A stretch of DNA of 39,350 bases from assembly GCA_003427395.1 (NCBI GenBank), contig BFEA01000564.1, positions 338,100 through 377,449 of the forward strand, in the 5' to 3' direction. Both the position numbers and the translations under genes were made by a program. Of the stretch, positions 9,312 through 20,437 are shown one piece after another. Source of the stretch: Chara braunii. Its lineage: Eukaryota; Streptophyta; Charophyceae; Charales; Characeae. The notes under the pieces are model-generated. The model ran no database searches. It had not been told where the DNA came from and saw nothing but the letters and a program-made list of their open reading frames with translations. Numbering within the stretch: the first letter of the stretch is position 1; every line of letters starts with the position of its first letter.

Positions 9312-10565
9312 TGCAATGACTTGCTGTTTTCTGGTCGCCTGTAGCCTCTCTCTGTCGAGGCTGTGCTATAGGTAGGATAGATTCATAATTTTGTTTGGCT
9401 GAGGGTTAATCGAGAGACCTACCTGTGAGGGAAATTCGTGAGGGACATATCTACAAATTCGAGAAACTACAGGCCCGATACTAACAGGATTCCCTACAGC
9501 TACCCTAACTGCGAATCGCAGGCCCGGGCTACCCCTAGGACAGACAGGCCCTAAGGGCCTATTCTGATAGATGGTCCTATAGCCTATAGTTGGGTCTGGT
9601 AGAGGCCGAGAGGCTGAAACAGATACGGTACCGGTCGGTCAGTCAGTCTGGTCTAGGTCAAGTCTAGGCTAGTTGTAGCCTATAGATAGAATGGGCATAT
9701 CGGTTCAGGGCTTTTGGCAGTTGGTACCGAGTACATTGCTGTTGCGCTACGCGTGAACCGGAAATGGTGACGGCTCAACGTGGAAGGAGACAGGCATCGC
9801 CGGACCTTCGCAGCGCCGGCCATAGCTGGGACCTGCGCTGTACTCTGCCAGCACGCAGGGGCTGACAAAGGTCTGGCTATCGAGGTCTGCTGGAGGCGAG
9901 ATTGGTGCCCTGCTGGACCCTCCCCCGAAGTAGGGTTCCAGGGTGGCGATGCTGCAGCCATAGCTGCAGCTTCTTCCTCGGAGGTCATCTTGTCAGGGTT
10001 TGGTGGCGCGCTGCAGACTTCCATCCGAAAAGTCTTCCGACACTTCGTCATCATCAGATACTGTGGCGCTGGTCTTCATCTTCATCCTCTAAGTAGCGCT
10101 TGGCCTCAGAGGCCTGTTTCAAGGTAGCGCTTCCCTCAGGAGGCTGTATTTGGGTGGCGATTGATGTTTCAGGGGCTAAGGGGTGTTACGGGTGCTAATC
10201 AGGGTTGGGGAGTGAAGCGTTGCTCATTCCTGAGCAGCGCATTGTAGTACTGAAGTTATCCTGACAATTCGAGACTTTGAGTTTAATAAACAGTGTGTAA
10301 CTGGGTTTGGACTATCATCGTTTCATTGTTTCCTCGATGTGATATGCTCGGCTTTTCTTTATGACTGGTTGTGAGGATTGAATGGAGTGAATTGCACTTT
10401 CATTGTACCCTGTCCGCATGGTCAAGTCTTCCGCTGCGTTTATCTCTCCATGTGCGGTGTGATACTCCTATCCTCTCCCCTTCCTTCTGTGTATGTATGG
10501 GCATACCTGGAAGTCTATGTGAGTGAGTGTTGGTCTTTACACAACAAGCAACCAGAATCATAATA
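9312..10565 (+). repeat. 5' LTR of element D
   Basis: Starts TGCAATGACTTG and ends near AATCATAATA, where the other LTR ends AATCATAACA, so the terminal CA appears mutated. An AATAAA polyadenylation signal lies at 10285-10290. It contains a short imperfect repeat built on GTAGCGCTT and GTGGCGATT (about 10090-10170). Small ORFs here are not supported as genes. Confidence 0.9.
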
Positions 10566-10567
10566 GT

Positions 10568-10579
10568 TGGTATCAGAGC
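10568..10579 (+). promoter_or_regulatory. Primer-binding site of element D
   Basis: TGGTATCAGAGC, an exact 12-base match to the classic plant initiator-Met tRNA primer site, two bases after the 5' LTR. This fixes the orientation and the LTR boundary. Confidence 0.92.
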
Positions 10580-12080
10580 AATTGGATCCAGACACTGGAG
10601 CGATTGATTAGTTGGAGCACCCATCATCATCTGGCGAGATACTGGAGTTGAGTTTCATGGTGATTCATCATCTTCAGGGTTGTTGTCAGTAAGGGTGGTG
10701 GTTGTGAGTGTGTGGCGAGTAGAATTGGGCAGAGCGTGACTCCCTCCTGACTAGGGTTGCACCGGAGTGATCGGCGATTGGTGCTCAAAGGCCTGAAAGG
10801 CTCTGGGAGGCTATATTTAGCCTGGCGATTCACCTGGAGGCTGGCGATTGTCAAGGAAGTGATCCCAAGAGGTGGCGATTTTGGAATTGGGTCAGGATCC
10901 CCAATTTCCAAGCAGCGCAGTACAGGGTGATGTGGCGCTGCACTGAGTTTGTCAGTTATTGGCACCTGGGAGTCCGAATTCAATGAATCTGTCAGTTTGG
11001 GGTGAAGCGCCTCAGGGTAATCTACTGAATCACCAAGTTTCAGGCAATTTGGTACGTGGGAACACTGGATACTGTCAGGAGAGGAAACTGGCGAGATGGG
11101 GTTGACCAGTCAGCCATAGCCAGGGTTTCATGCATCTTCTTCAGAGTTGACCCTAAAGTAAGTGTGTTCCTTACTCCATCCTGTGTGGCAATTCTGGGGT
11201 TATTTTCAAAATAGGGAAATTTGGTCTGCCTGTCTGTGTATAGTTAAAAATCGAAATTCAGACTGTGGGACAGCCATATCCAACTTCCCCTACCTATCTT
11301 CTTTGACTTCTACTAACCCTGTTTGACCTTCTTTCTGACTTATATTTCATATGTGACTGCTTTACAGTATTGCGATGTATACTGTGTAGTGAATTGGTGA
11401 ATTCAGGGTCCTGTTGTCAGTGATAATGCAAATTTGAATTCTGCGTTGACATAGCTATAGCCTGGCTAGACTAGGGTCAGCCATAACTTTGATTTTGTCC
11501 GTCAGAATTCCATTTGGTCAGTCCCTGGTAAATCGCAATTCAGTACTCAGTCTGTGTCTGAAATCGCATATCCAAATTTGATGTTTTGAGTCAGTTACAA
11601 TGAATATTGTAGTTCGCCATACCCCGGGTATGGCATACAAGGTCATCCAGTGGTGAGGTTTGTAGGGTAAGTTTAAAAATAGGGTAACCTGTAAATCGCG
11701 GCATCTTGGTCATCAGTGGACACCTATAAAACCCTAAATTAGTCACTCTGTCTAATTACAAATCAACACTAATCAGTCCAAGACTGCATCCTATCAATTG
11801 TTGAAGCAGGATTTGCAAGTATTGCATGCAACTGTTGTGTCAGAGCAGGGATGGAAAAATCATGAAATTGATTTTTGCCTGAGTGATCTCTAAACTGACT
11901 CTAACCCTCAAGCGGTCTGCTGAGACTGAGCACTCACTTGCTCAGAACTAACCAACCTTCTCTCTCCAGGCAGGTGACAGCAATTGAGTGAGTACTGAAC
12001 GGAAATCTCAATTCATGTTACCTCCTGTTCTGTCTTTGATTAATTGTTTATTTTTATTTATCTGTATTGTGGGCGAGCAA
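10580..12080 (+). other. Untranslated leader of element D
   Basis: 1.5 kb without a supported ORF between primer site and gag remnant. It holds several TGGCGATT words (10774-10875) and a 19-bp odd palindrome GCCATACCCCGGGTATGGC (11616-11634). I see nothing else. Confidence 0.6.
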
Positions 12081-12687
12081 AATGGCTAATTTTGGGAAGG
12101 CAGAAGTGTCTAAGCAGGCGAGACTTCTGAAGAGAAGCCTCAGGTACAACTCAAGATAACAGTACAGCCCCAGACACCCGTTTTGCTTGACCCTTTGGAG
12201 GCTGAACTGCGGGCCAAGGAGGAGAAACTCCGCCAGCGGGCCCAGGCAGTTGAGACTCTAAAGGCTGAGCTGAAAAAGAAAGAAGAAGCAGCTCAGAAGG
12301 AGGCCAAAAAGCATCAACTGGTAAACAGGGGAAAGGAAAGGGACAAGCCTCTTCCCCTGATGCCAGAGAGTTCCTTTGCCACGCAACATCCGATGGCCAG
12401 CTGGTCCCCTTAATCCTTCCACCTTCCCCTGGCATGCACTCAGGATCTAGGAGGGGGGGTCTGCCTGAGATGCGAGGGGGACCATTTCCTAAAGGACTGT
12501 CCCATTATGCCTCTTAGGTCTACAGGCGACTCTAGTTCAAAAAACTTGAGTAGAGAGAGGTGGAAGCAGCAGCTCCTTCCACCAGTGCGGATTCACTTTC
12601 AGATGATGGTGAATCTTCACATTCTCTCGCTGGTTCTTCTTTTTCTGGAGTTGCATCTTCAGGGTCTTCACTTTTGAAGACTCTGAG
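12081..12687 (+). pseudogene. Element D: gag remnant with zinc knuckle
   Basis: Gag would form the particle and bind RNA. An ATG at 12081 starts ANFGKAEVSKQARLLKRS, then an Ala/Glu/Lys-rich coiled coil is seen from about 12177 (LDPLEAELRAKEEKLRQ) to 12330. A nucleic-acid-binding knuckle CLRCEGDHFLKDC lies at 12462-12500 in another frame, spaced CX2CX3HX4C rather than the usual CX2CX4HX4C. A Ser-rich stretch leads to protease. The usual gag domain of over 200 residues is missing, so a large deletion plus frameshifts are inferred. The short length and frame changes show it is broken. Confidence 0.7.
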
Positions 12688-13914
12688 TTGGATGAGACGT
12701 GGGAGGAGGACGATGCTCAGTGCCTTGCTGATCTTTTCCTGTCTTTGCAGGAAAAGAAGAAAAAGCATAGGTCTGAACTCATCCTACTTCGACCCTTCAT
12801 CCTGGGAGCCAAGATCAAAGGGCTCTTGGACTGTGGGGCTACTCGCAACTTCATCTCTCCCAAGGCAGTCAGCAAGCTGCACTTGGATCAGAGGTTGGTG
12901 AAATTGCGACAGCCTATAGAGGTGCGCATTGGAGACTCTTCCACAGTTAGGATCACTACTGTTGTCAAGGGCCTACCTGTGTCCTTTGACAAGCAGGGAG
13001 AAATCAGGCACCGCCTGAATTTCTCGGTGTTTCCTAATGTCCCCTTTGACCTTGTCTTCTCGATGCAGTGGCTTGGTGCCACCAATCCGAGGATCGGCTG
13101 GCGGATTCCTAGGGTTGAGCTACCTGAGCGGCATGGGGTATATCGCCCTTGCATGCTCGTTGACGAGTACCATCCGGCCAGCAGCTGTTATTGCATGAGT
13201 GCTCGCAGATTTCTGCGATTTTCACACCAGGCTGACCACGCCCGTCTGTTCGTGGCTTATGTCAAACAGACTGACGTGGAGACTGCTCCCTGTCCCTCTC
13301 AGATTCAGCAGGTTGTAGACAATTTCTCAGATCTTATGGAGGAGCCTACGGGACTTGTCCATAGGCAGACCAAACATAAGATTGAGATCCTGCCTGGTTC
13401 GATCCCTCCCAAGGGTCGAGTCTACAGGATGCCACCTGCTGAACTTGAAGAGTTCAGGAAACAGTTGGAGACCTTGACCAGCAAGGGTTGGATCAGGCCC
13501 AGCACATCCGAGTTTGGGGCGCCAGTCCTCTTTTGTTCCAAAGGGGAATGGGGAGTTCAGGATGTGCGTGGTTGTACCATCTTTAGCAAGATCGACCTCA
13601 AATCTGGCTATCACCAGATTGAGATGGCTGAAGGTGATGTCCACAAGACAACCTTCAAAACCAGATATGGCACTTATGAGTACCTGGTCATGTCATTCGG
13701 TCTTTGCAATGCCCCAGGCACCTTCCAAGCAGAGATGCATCGCATACTCAGGCCTTACCTGGACAAGTTCGTAGTTGTCTACTTAGATGATATCTTGGTA
13801 TTCAATCGTTCTGTCCAGGAGCATGCGCAGCATCTGGCTCTGGTCCTCCAAGGCTTACGTGATAACCGTACAAGATCAACAGAGAGAAGTCCTCTTTTGG
13901 GGTTCCCTCTGTAG
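12688..13914 (+). pseudogene. Element D: protease and reverse transcriptase, internally deleted
   Basis: An open frame of 408 codons. The retropepsin active site is LLDCGATRNFIS at residues 46-57 (DCGAT where DSGAT is more usual), with the fold continuing to about residue 150. The RT starts around residue 240 (KGRVYRMPPAELEEF, KGWIRPSTSEFGAPVLF). About 35-40 residues that normally follow, including the DYRxLN motif, are missing between EWGVQDV and RGCTIFSKIDLKSGYHQI. The catalytic YLDD is intact at 13780-13791. The frame breaks near 13865. The long open frame is therefore misleading, because the enzyme lacks part of the fingers and palm. The upstream ATG is not a natural start. Confidence 0.92.
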
Positions 13915-14575
13915 TCTATCTGAGTCACGTCATTTCTGGAGAGGGGTTGGCTCCTGAAGCAATGAAAGTTGCTGCAATTCAGGATTGGCCGCGACCTGCT
14001 AACATTCGTGACGTCCGGTCATTCTTGGGACTTGCATCCTATTACAGGAAGTTCATCCAGAACTTCTCGTCTATTGCATCTCCCTTGACTGATCTCACAA
14101 AGAAAGACACTTCCTTTCTTTGGACATCAGAATGCCAGCAGGCATTTACACGTCTCAAGGAGGCCTTGATTCGTGCCCCTGTGTTGAAGCTACCTGACCC
14201 TACCCTGCCTTTTGTGCTTACTACTGATGCTATAGTCAGTATGGTGTAGGGGCGGTACTTCAACAAGATGATGGGAATGGTCTGCAGCCTATTGAGTATA
14301 TGAGCAAGAAGATCAAGACTAAGAAGCTGCAGGATTCAACCTATGAGAAAGAGTTGTATGCTCTTGTGTCAGCGCTCAAGCATTGGAAACACTTTCTCCT
14401 GGGCAGACACTTCAAGATCTTTTCAGATCACTTCACCCTTCAGTGGATGAAGTCCCATGGAGAGTTGAATGACAAGCTTGCCCGCTACATTCAGTTCATT
14501 GATATGTTTGACTTTGAACCGAGACACAAGAAGGATTGCTATAATCGAGTAGCAAACACCCTTTCTCGTACGCCT
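13915..14575 (+). pseudogene. Element D: RT connection and RNase H
   Basis: Continues the RT in a new frame: SFLGLASYYRKFIQNFSSIASPL, then RNase H with LTTDA. The frame shifts again in the middle of that motif (near 14233) and resumes with STYEKELYALVSALKHW and IFSDHFTLQWM. The last acidic RNase H position is Asn (VANTLSR instead of VADALSR), a G-to-A type change. Two frameshifts and the lost residue make it non-functional. Confidence 0.9.
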
Positions 14576-15740
14576 GACACTCTTTTCCTGATCTCCTTTA
14601 CTCACTCATTTGGAGAGAGGACTCGTCAGACCATTGCCCGTTTGCTGCCCCAGGATAAGATTTTTGGGCCTATTGTGAGGAATCTCCAGGATGATCCTGC
14701 CTCTGAACCAGGATATACTCTGGTCTCAGGTCTGCTATACACATGCAGCAGAGGTGAGGAGCGTTTGTGCATTCCCCAGGACCGCAAGCTGAGAACACTT
14801 CTGATGTCAGAGTGTTATGATGCTCGTGGTCGCTTTGGTGCCCTCAAATCTTATGCAGCCCTGTCGCAGCGCTTCTTCTGGAAGGAAATGAGGAGTGATA
14901 TGCTGCACTATGTGGAAACCTGTGAGTTATGCCAAAGGAACAAGGTTGTACGTCGACCTCCCCTTGGCCAACTCAAACCACTACCTATCCCTGGTGCTCC
15001 TGCACAGTCAGTGTCCATTGATTTTACTGACTTGGGTAGGACCACTCCTCATGGTATGCGTCAGGTCATGGTATGTGTGGATCGGTTCTCCAAATATGCA
15101 GAGTTCATCCCCTTACCAGCTGAGGCTCGTGTGCTAGCCGTTCAGGCGGCGTTTGCTGACAAATGGGTTACACATCATGGACCACCTACCTCCATCGTCA
15201 GTGACAGAGATCCCCGGTTTTGCAGCAATGAGTGACAATCCTACTGCAGGGATTACCTTCATTCCGCCTCGATATGACATCTGGTCGTCACCCTGAAGCC
15301 AATGGTCAGGCATAGGTAATGAACCAGATTCTCTTCTAGCTGCTGCGTCCTGTGATCAGTCCAGATCAGCAGGACTGGGATCTCCATTTGAGTCGTGCAC
15401 AGCTTGTGTATAACACGTCTGTACACTCCTCTACTGGCTTCACACCCTACCGATTGCATTGGGGTCGTGAGCCGCGCCAGCCTCTCGATGACATCATCGA
15501 TAAGGCTACCCCTACGCTGACACCTGGAACTGCAGAGTTCACCAGGTGTTACCGTGTGGATATAGAGCGCACCCGTGCCAACCTGCTGAAAGCCCAAAAG
15601 GCTATGAGGCTAACAAGCACAGGTGTCCTTCTACTATTCGCACAAGTGACTGGGTGTGGGTACTCAGTTCTGAGTTGTCGCAAGAGGAGGACATTTCGCC
15701 TAAGTTGTTGCCACGATATATGGGTCCATAGCAGGTCTTA
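14576..15740 (+). pseudogene. Element D: integrase, decayed
   Basis: The zinc-binding domain keeps CELC (about 14924) but both histidines are lost: Tyr at 14816-14818 and Arg at 14831-14833. The catalytic core has the first Asp in SVSIDFTDLG and the second in SIVSDRDPRF. A stop ends that frame at 15233. Further on, the position of the catalytic Glu is a TAG codon (15313-15315), with another TAG at 15337-15339. The C-terminal core (DWDLHLSRAQLVYNTSVHS) and linker follow. A TAG at 15729 replaces a Trp of the conserved GPW motif. Confidence 0.9.
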
Positions 15741-16106
15741 GATACAGCGGGAGCCGATACATTCGGACCATCCTATACAGTGGATGCCCCTCTGCATCTA
15801 CAAACCTGCCCTGTCTTCCATGCATCTAAGCTGTTGCCGTTCACGTCAGCTGATGCATTCCCAGACAGGCCTCCTCAGTTCGGTCCCCCTATCCCTAGCA
15901 AGGGCTATGAGGTGGAATCTGTGGAGGATGAGTCAGGTACAGGTCCAGATAAGGAGTACCTTGTGAAGTTTTTGTACCAGCCGCATATGGAGGACCACTG
16001 GTTTACTCACACGGAACTTCTGAAGACTGCCAAGTCAATTATCCTCAAATATGAGGCAGCACAGAAGGGAGATTCCTTTCGACGTTCTGCACGCCTCCGC
16101 CACTAG
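15741..16106 (+). pseudogene. Element D: GPY/F module and chromodomain
   Basis: The region reads LQTCPVFHASKLLPF, then GYEVESVEDES, EYLVKFLYQPHMEDHWFTHTELL and a terminal RRSARLRH. This is the chromodomain of the chromovirus branch, thought to bind modified histones and steer insertion. It ends at a natural TAG codon 19 bases before the polypurine tract. Confidence 0.88.
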
Positions 16107-16120
16107 CTCGGAGGTCCTCG

Positions 16121-16139
16121 CTCCGAGGGAGGGTAGGTC
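16121..16139 (+). promoter_or_regulatory. Polypurine tract of element D
   Basis: Purine-rich GAGGGAGGGTAGG (16125-16137) immediately before the 3' LTR, the plus-strand priming site. Two pyrimidines lie between it and the LTR start. Confidence 0.8.
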
Positions 16140-17400
16140 TGCAATGACTTGCCGTTTTCTGGTCGCCTGTAGCCTCTCTCTGTCGAGGCTGTGCTATAGG
16201 TAGGATAGATTCGTAATTTTGTTTGGCTGAGGGCTATAACCGAGAGACCTACCTGTGAGGGAAATTCGTGAGGGACATATCTGCAAATTCGGGAAACTAC
16301 AGGCCTGGTACTAACAAGATTCCCTACAGCTACCCTAACTGCGAATTGCAAGCTCGGGCTACCCCTAGGACAGACAGGCTCTAAGGGCCTATTCTGATAG
16401 ACGGTCCTATAGCCTATAGCCGGGTCTGGTAGAGGCCAAGAGGCCGAAACAGATACGGTACCGGTCGGTTAGTCAGTCCGGTCTAGGTCGAGTCTAGGCT
16501 AGTTGTAGTCTATAGATAGAATGGGCACATCGGTTTAGGGCTTTTGGCAGTTGGTACCAAGTACATCGCTGCTGCGCTACACGTGAACCGGAAGTGGTGA
16601 CGGCTCAGAGTGGAAGGAGACAGGCATAGCCAAACCTTCGGAGCGTCGGCCATAGCTGGGACATGCGCTGTACTCTGCCAGCACGCAGGGGCTGACAGAA
16701 GTCTGGGCTATCGAGGTTTGCTGGAGGCGAGAGAGATTGGTGCCCTGCTAGACCCTCCTCCGGAGTGGGGTTCCAGGGTGGCGATGCTGCCGCCATAGAT
16801 GCAGCTTCTTCCTTCGAGGTCATCTTGGTTTGGTGGCGCTGCTGCAGACTTCCATCCAGGAAGTCTTCCGACACTTCGTCATCATCAGATACTGTGGTGC
16901 TGGTCTTCATCTTCATCCTCTAAGTAGCGCTTGGCCTCAGAGGCTTGTTTCAGGGTAGCGCTTCCCTCAGGAGGCTGTATTTGGGTGGCGCTTGATGTTT
17001 CAGGGGCTCAGGGGTGTTACGGGTGCTAATCAGGGATGGGGAGTGAAGCGCTGCTCATTCCTAAGCAGCGCACTGTAGTACTGAAGTTATCCTGACAATT
17101 CGAGACTTTGAGTTTAATAAACAGTGCGTAACTCGGTTTCAACTATCATCGTTTCATTGTTTCCTGAATGTGATCTGCTCGGCTTTTCTTTATGATTGGT
17201 TGTGAGGATTGAACGGAGTGAATTGCACTTTCAGTGTACCCTGTCATATCGCATGGTCAAGTCTTCCGCTGCGTTTCTCTCTCCCTGTGCGGTGTGATAC
17301 TCCTATCCTCTCCCCTTCCTTCTGTGTATGTATGGGCATACCTGGAAGTCTATATGAGTGAGTGTTGGTCTTCAGACAACAAACAACCAGAATCATAACA
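16140..17400 (+). repeat. 3' LTR of element D
   Basis: Homologous to 9312-10565 throughout, begins TG and ends CA. AATAAA lies at 17116-17121. The last 123 bases are copied again at 18885-19007 as part of the block duplication. Confidence 0.92.
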
Positions 17401-17404
17401 CAAG
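17401..17404. repeat. Target site duplication CAAG, right copy
   Basis: Matches 9308-9311 and directly follows the right LTR of element D. Confidence 0.7.
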
Positions 17405-18253
17405 TGTGCACTGCGTGAGGAGGAGGTGATCACTGCCGCTTCTTACTTAGAAGGATCGGCAACAAGATGGCTAAACGGGTACATAGACACAAAAGGCTTT
17501 GGCAGACGGATGAACGACTGGGTGTAAACCCAAACACTTGAAAGCTTCATGGACCTAGTGGAGGCGCGTTGGCACAATCCTCAGCAGGCTCAACAAGCCA
17601 TTGATGGGTTGGCCCGTCTTGACACTAAGAAGTTCAAGACGGCGAGAGAATTCACAAGTGTCGTGGAGAAACTATAGTAGTACTTGGAGTTCGCTATGCT
17701 CCCCAAGTTCTCCTAACCATGTTCTTGAGATGTCTTCCTACATACATCAAAAAAATTGTTGGTTAGTGAGCCCAGCATTGAGTATCACACCCTCGAGTCT
17801 TTCAGCAACAAGGCCTTAGACTTAGAGGCAAGGTTGGGAGGGGCTCAACAAGTAGCTGTGGATGGAAGAAGGAAGAAGACTCCACAAGAGTGGAAGAAGA
17901 AGAAAAGTCATTTGATGATGGTTGATTTTGATGGGAATGAAACTGAGATCGACGACCTTTCTGAACTTGTGGAGGAGACAGAGATAGGCAGCAGGAGAGT
18001 GCAGAGGGTAGCAACCTCGCCGCCATAACTAAAGACTCCGGCTTGGGCGGGGGCTGGCCTGGATCAAGATGTGTGGAGGGACCGATATTCGCAAGCGGCT
18101 TGTATTAACTGCGTCGAGTATGGCCACCAACAGTTTAAGTGCAAGAACGTGAAGGTTTCTCAAAAGATTGCACCCAAAGGTGGTTTTGGGGGATCTTTCG
18201 CCCAGAGTGGCGCTTCTCCAAGCGCCACCCAAGGAAACACATCAGGCCAGTAG
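17401..18253 (+). pseudogene. Element C: gag C-terminal part with zinc knuckle
   Basis: This continues the gag cut at 9311. It reads EEEVITAASYLEGSATRWLN and FMDLVEARWHNPQQAQQAID, the usual gypsy gag domain. Stops lie at 17525 (TAA), at 17677 as two adjacent TAG codons, and at 17714, with a frameshift near 17740. The frame then holds SIEYHTLESFSNKALDLEAR and a CCHC knuckle CINCVEYGHQQFKC (about 18101-18142, CX2CX4HX4C), ending at TAG 18251. The CAAG target duplication lies at its first four bases. A near-identical copy is at 19008-19860. Confidence 0.88.
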
Positions 18254-18311
18254 AAGTGTAGCTGCTTCAACTCATGCTGAAGTGGTTGGTGTACCTTCAC
18301 CACTTTAGGAG

Positions 18312-18830
18312 TTGGCCGAAGCTATAGACTCTGCAGTCACTCCGCAGACACATCTAGACCAAACGACACTCTATTCATTGGATATGTCTGAAGCCTTAGA
18401 GACCGAGTTGTCGACAAGGGACCCTCACGAGTCTTGGGTGGCATTGTCCAAAGGTCCTAAAGGGGAGCATTTCGTTCTAGAAGTCGGTGTAGGTGACCGC
18501 AAGTGTGGTGCCTTCGTAGACATTGGCTCTACACGGAACTTCATGACTCGCGACTGCGTGGAGAGGCTGCGGCTAGGGGATCAGGTGCAACACTTGAGTA
18601 GACCTGTAACATCCACTCTAGCCAACAAAGAGCGCATCTACGTCAAGGATGTGGTTTGCACCTTCTCTTATGGAGGTGTGGAACTTAATCACCAGATTTT
18701 NTTCCTAAATAGCAACAACTTGTCTTTCGACATGTTATTAGGTATATACTACCTTGAGGTTGATAAGCCCCAGTTCGACTGGGACCGAAACGTGCTTATG
18801 TGTTACCTGATGGGAGAACCGTTAGACTAG
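18312..18830 (+). pseudogene. Element C: retropepsin protease (copy 1)
   Basis: An aspartic protease that would cut the polyprotein. It is open for 172 codons. The active-site motif is FVDIGSTRNF with the Asp at residue 70, where DSG or DTG is usual, so Ile sits at the second position and activity is doubtful. SFDMLLGIYYLE near the C-terminal end is the hydrophobic strand before the RT linker. It contains an N at 18701. The start is the first Met after an upstream stop and may not be natural. Confidence 0.85.
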
Positions 18831-19007
18831 CTAATTATAGAGCTAGTAGGTTAGTTGACTCCTATGGGTGTATGTGTGCGAGTNTCTCTCCCTGTGCGGT
18901 GTGATACTCCTATCCTCTCCCCTTCCTTCTGTGTATGTATGGGCATACCTGGAAGTCTATATGAGTGAGTGTTGGTCTTCAGACAACAAACAACCAGAAT
19001 CATAACA

Positions 19008-19860
19008 CAAGTGTGCACTGCGTGAGGAGGAGGTGATCACTGCCGCTTCTTACTTAGAAGGATCGGCAACAAGATGGCTAAACGGGTACATAGACACAAA
19101 AGGCTTTGGCAGACGGATGAACGACTGGGTGTAAACCCAAACACTTGAAAGCTTCATGGACCTAGTGGAGGCGCGTTGGCACAATCCTCAGCAGGCTCAA
19201 CAAGCCATTGATGGGTTGGCCCGTCTTGACACTAAGAAGTTCAAGACGGCGAGAGAATTCACAAGTGTCGTGGAGAAACTATAGTAGTACTTGGAGTTCG
19301 CTATGCTCCCCAAGTTCTCCTAACCATGTTCTTGAGATGTCTTCCTACATACATCAAAAAAATTGTTGGTTAGTGAGCCCAGCATTGAGTATCACACCCT
19401 CGAGTCTTTCAGCAACAAGGCCTTAGACTTAGAGGCAAGGTTGGGAGGGGCTCAACAAGTAGCTGTGGATGGAAGAAGGAAGAAGACTCCACAAGAGTGG
19501 AAGAAGAAGAAAAGTCATTTGATGATGGTTGATTTTGATGGGAATGAAACTGAGATCGACGACCTTTCTGAACTTGTGGAGGAGACAGAGATAGGCAGCA
19601 GGAGAGTGCAGAGGGTAGCAACCTCGCCGCCATAACTAAAGACTCCGGCTTGGGCGGGGGCTGGCCTGGATCAAGATGTGTGGAGGGACCGATATTCGCA
19701 AGCGGCTTGTATTAACTGCGTCGAGTATGGCCACCAACAGTTTAAGTGCAAGAACGTGAAGGTTTCTCAAAAGATTGCACCCAAAGGTGGTTTTGGGGGA
19801 TCTTTCGCCCAGAGTGGCGCTTCTCCAAGCGCCACCCAAGGAAACACATCAGGCCAGTAG
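19008..19860 (+). pseudogene. Element C: gag C-terminal part (copy 2)
   Basis: Identical copy of 17401-18253, with the same double TAG (19284-19289) and the same CCHC knuckle. It adds no independent information if the duplication is an assembly error. Confidence 0.85.
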
Positions 19861-19918
19861 AAGTGTAGCTGCTTCAACTCATGCTGAAGTGGTTGGTGTA
19901 CCTTCACCACTTTAGGAG

Positions 19919-20437
19919 TTGGCCGAAGCTATAGACTCTGCAGTCACTCCGCAGACACATCTAGACCAAACGACACTCTATTCATTGGATATGTCTGAAG
20001 CCTTAGAGACCGAGTTGTCGACAAGGGACCCTCACGAGTCTTGGGTGGCATTGTCCAAAGGTCCTAAAGGGGAGCATTTCGTTCTAGAAGTCGGTGTAGG
20101 TGACCGCAAGTGTGGTGCCTTCGTAGACATTGGCTCTACACGGAACTTCATGACTCGCGACTGCGTGGAGAGGCTGCGGCTAGGGGATCAGGTGCAACAC
20201 TTGAGTAGACCTGTAACATCCACTCTAGCCAACAAAGAGCGCATCTACGTCAAGGATGTGGTTTGCACCTTCTCTTATGGAGGTGTGGAACTTAATCACC
20301 AGATTTTTTTCCTAAATAGCAACAACTTGTCTTTCGACATGTTATTAGGTATATACTACCTTGAGGTTGATAAGCCCCAGTTCGACTGGGACCGNAACGT
20401 GCTTATGTGTTACCTGATGGGAGAACCGTTAGACTAG
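19919..20437 (+). pseudogene. Element C: retropepsin protease (copy 2)
   Basis: Same protein as 18312-18830 with an N at 20395. This copy is the one contiguous with the RT, so it is likely the true position. Confidence 0.85.

Larger units (their letters stand above)
9312..17400 (+). mobile_element. Element D: nested Ty3/gypsy chromodomain retrotransposon
   Basis: About 8.1 kb with paired LTRs (9312-10565 and 16140-17400), a primer-binding site, a polypurine tract, remnants of gag, protease, RT, RNase H, integrase and chromodomain in the canonical order, and a CAAG target duplication. It is inserted in the same orientation into the gag gene of element C. The LTRs differ at about 15 positions in their first 250 bases by eye, so the insertion is not recent. 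Frameshifts, deletions and stops mean it cannot be autonomous. Confidence 0.92.
17278..18883 (+). repeat. 1606-bp block, copy 1 of a tandem pair
   Basis: Matches 18885-20490 at offset 1607 with no difference seen except ambiguous bases (N at 18701 versus T at 20308; A at 18788 versus N at 20395). A single N at 18884 separates the copies. It spans the end of the element D LTR and the gag and protease of element C. Probably one locus assembled twice. Confidence 0.93.

Noticed and set aside
18884-18884. Recent biological tandem duplication
   Set aside because: Perfect identity, an N at the junction and complementary N positions favour an unmerged contig overlap. Kept only as an alternative.
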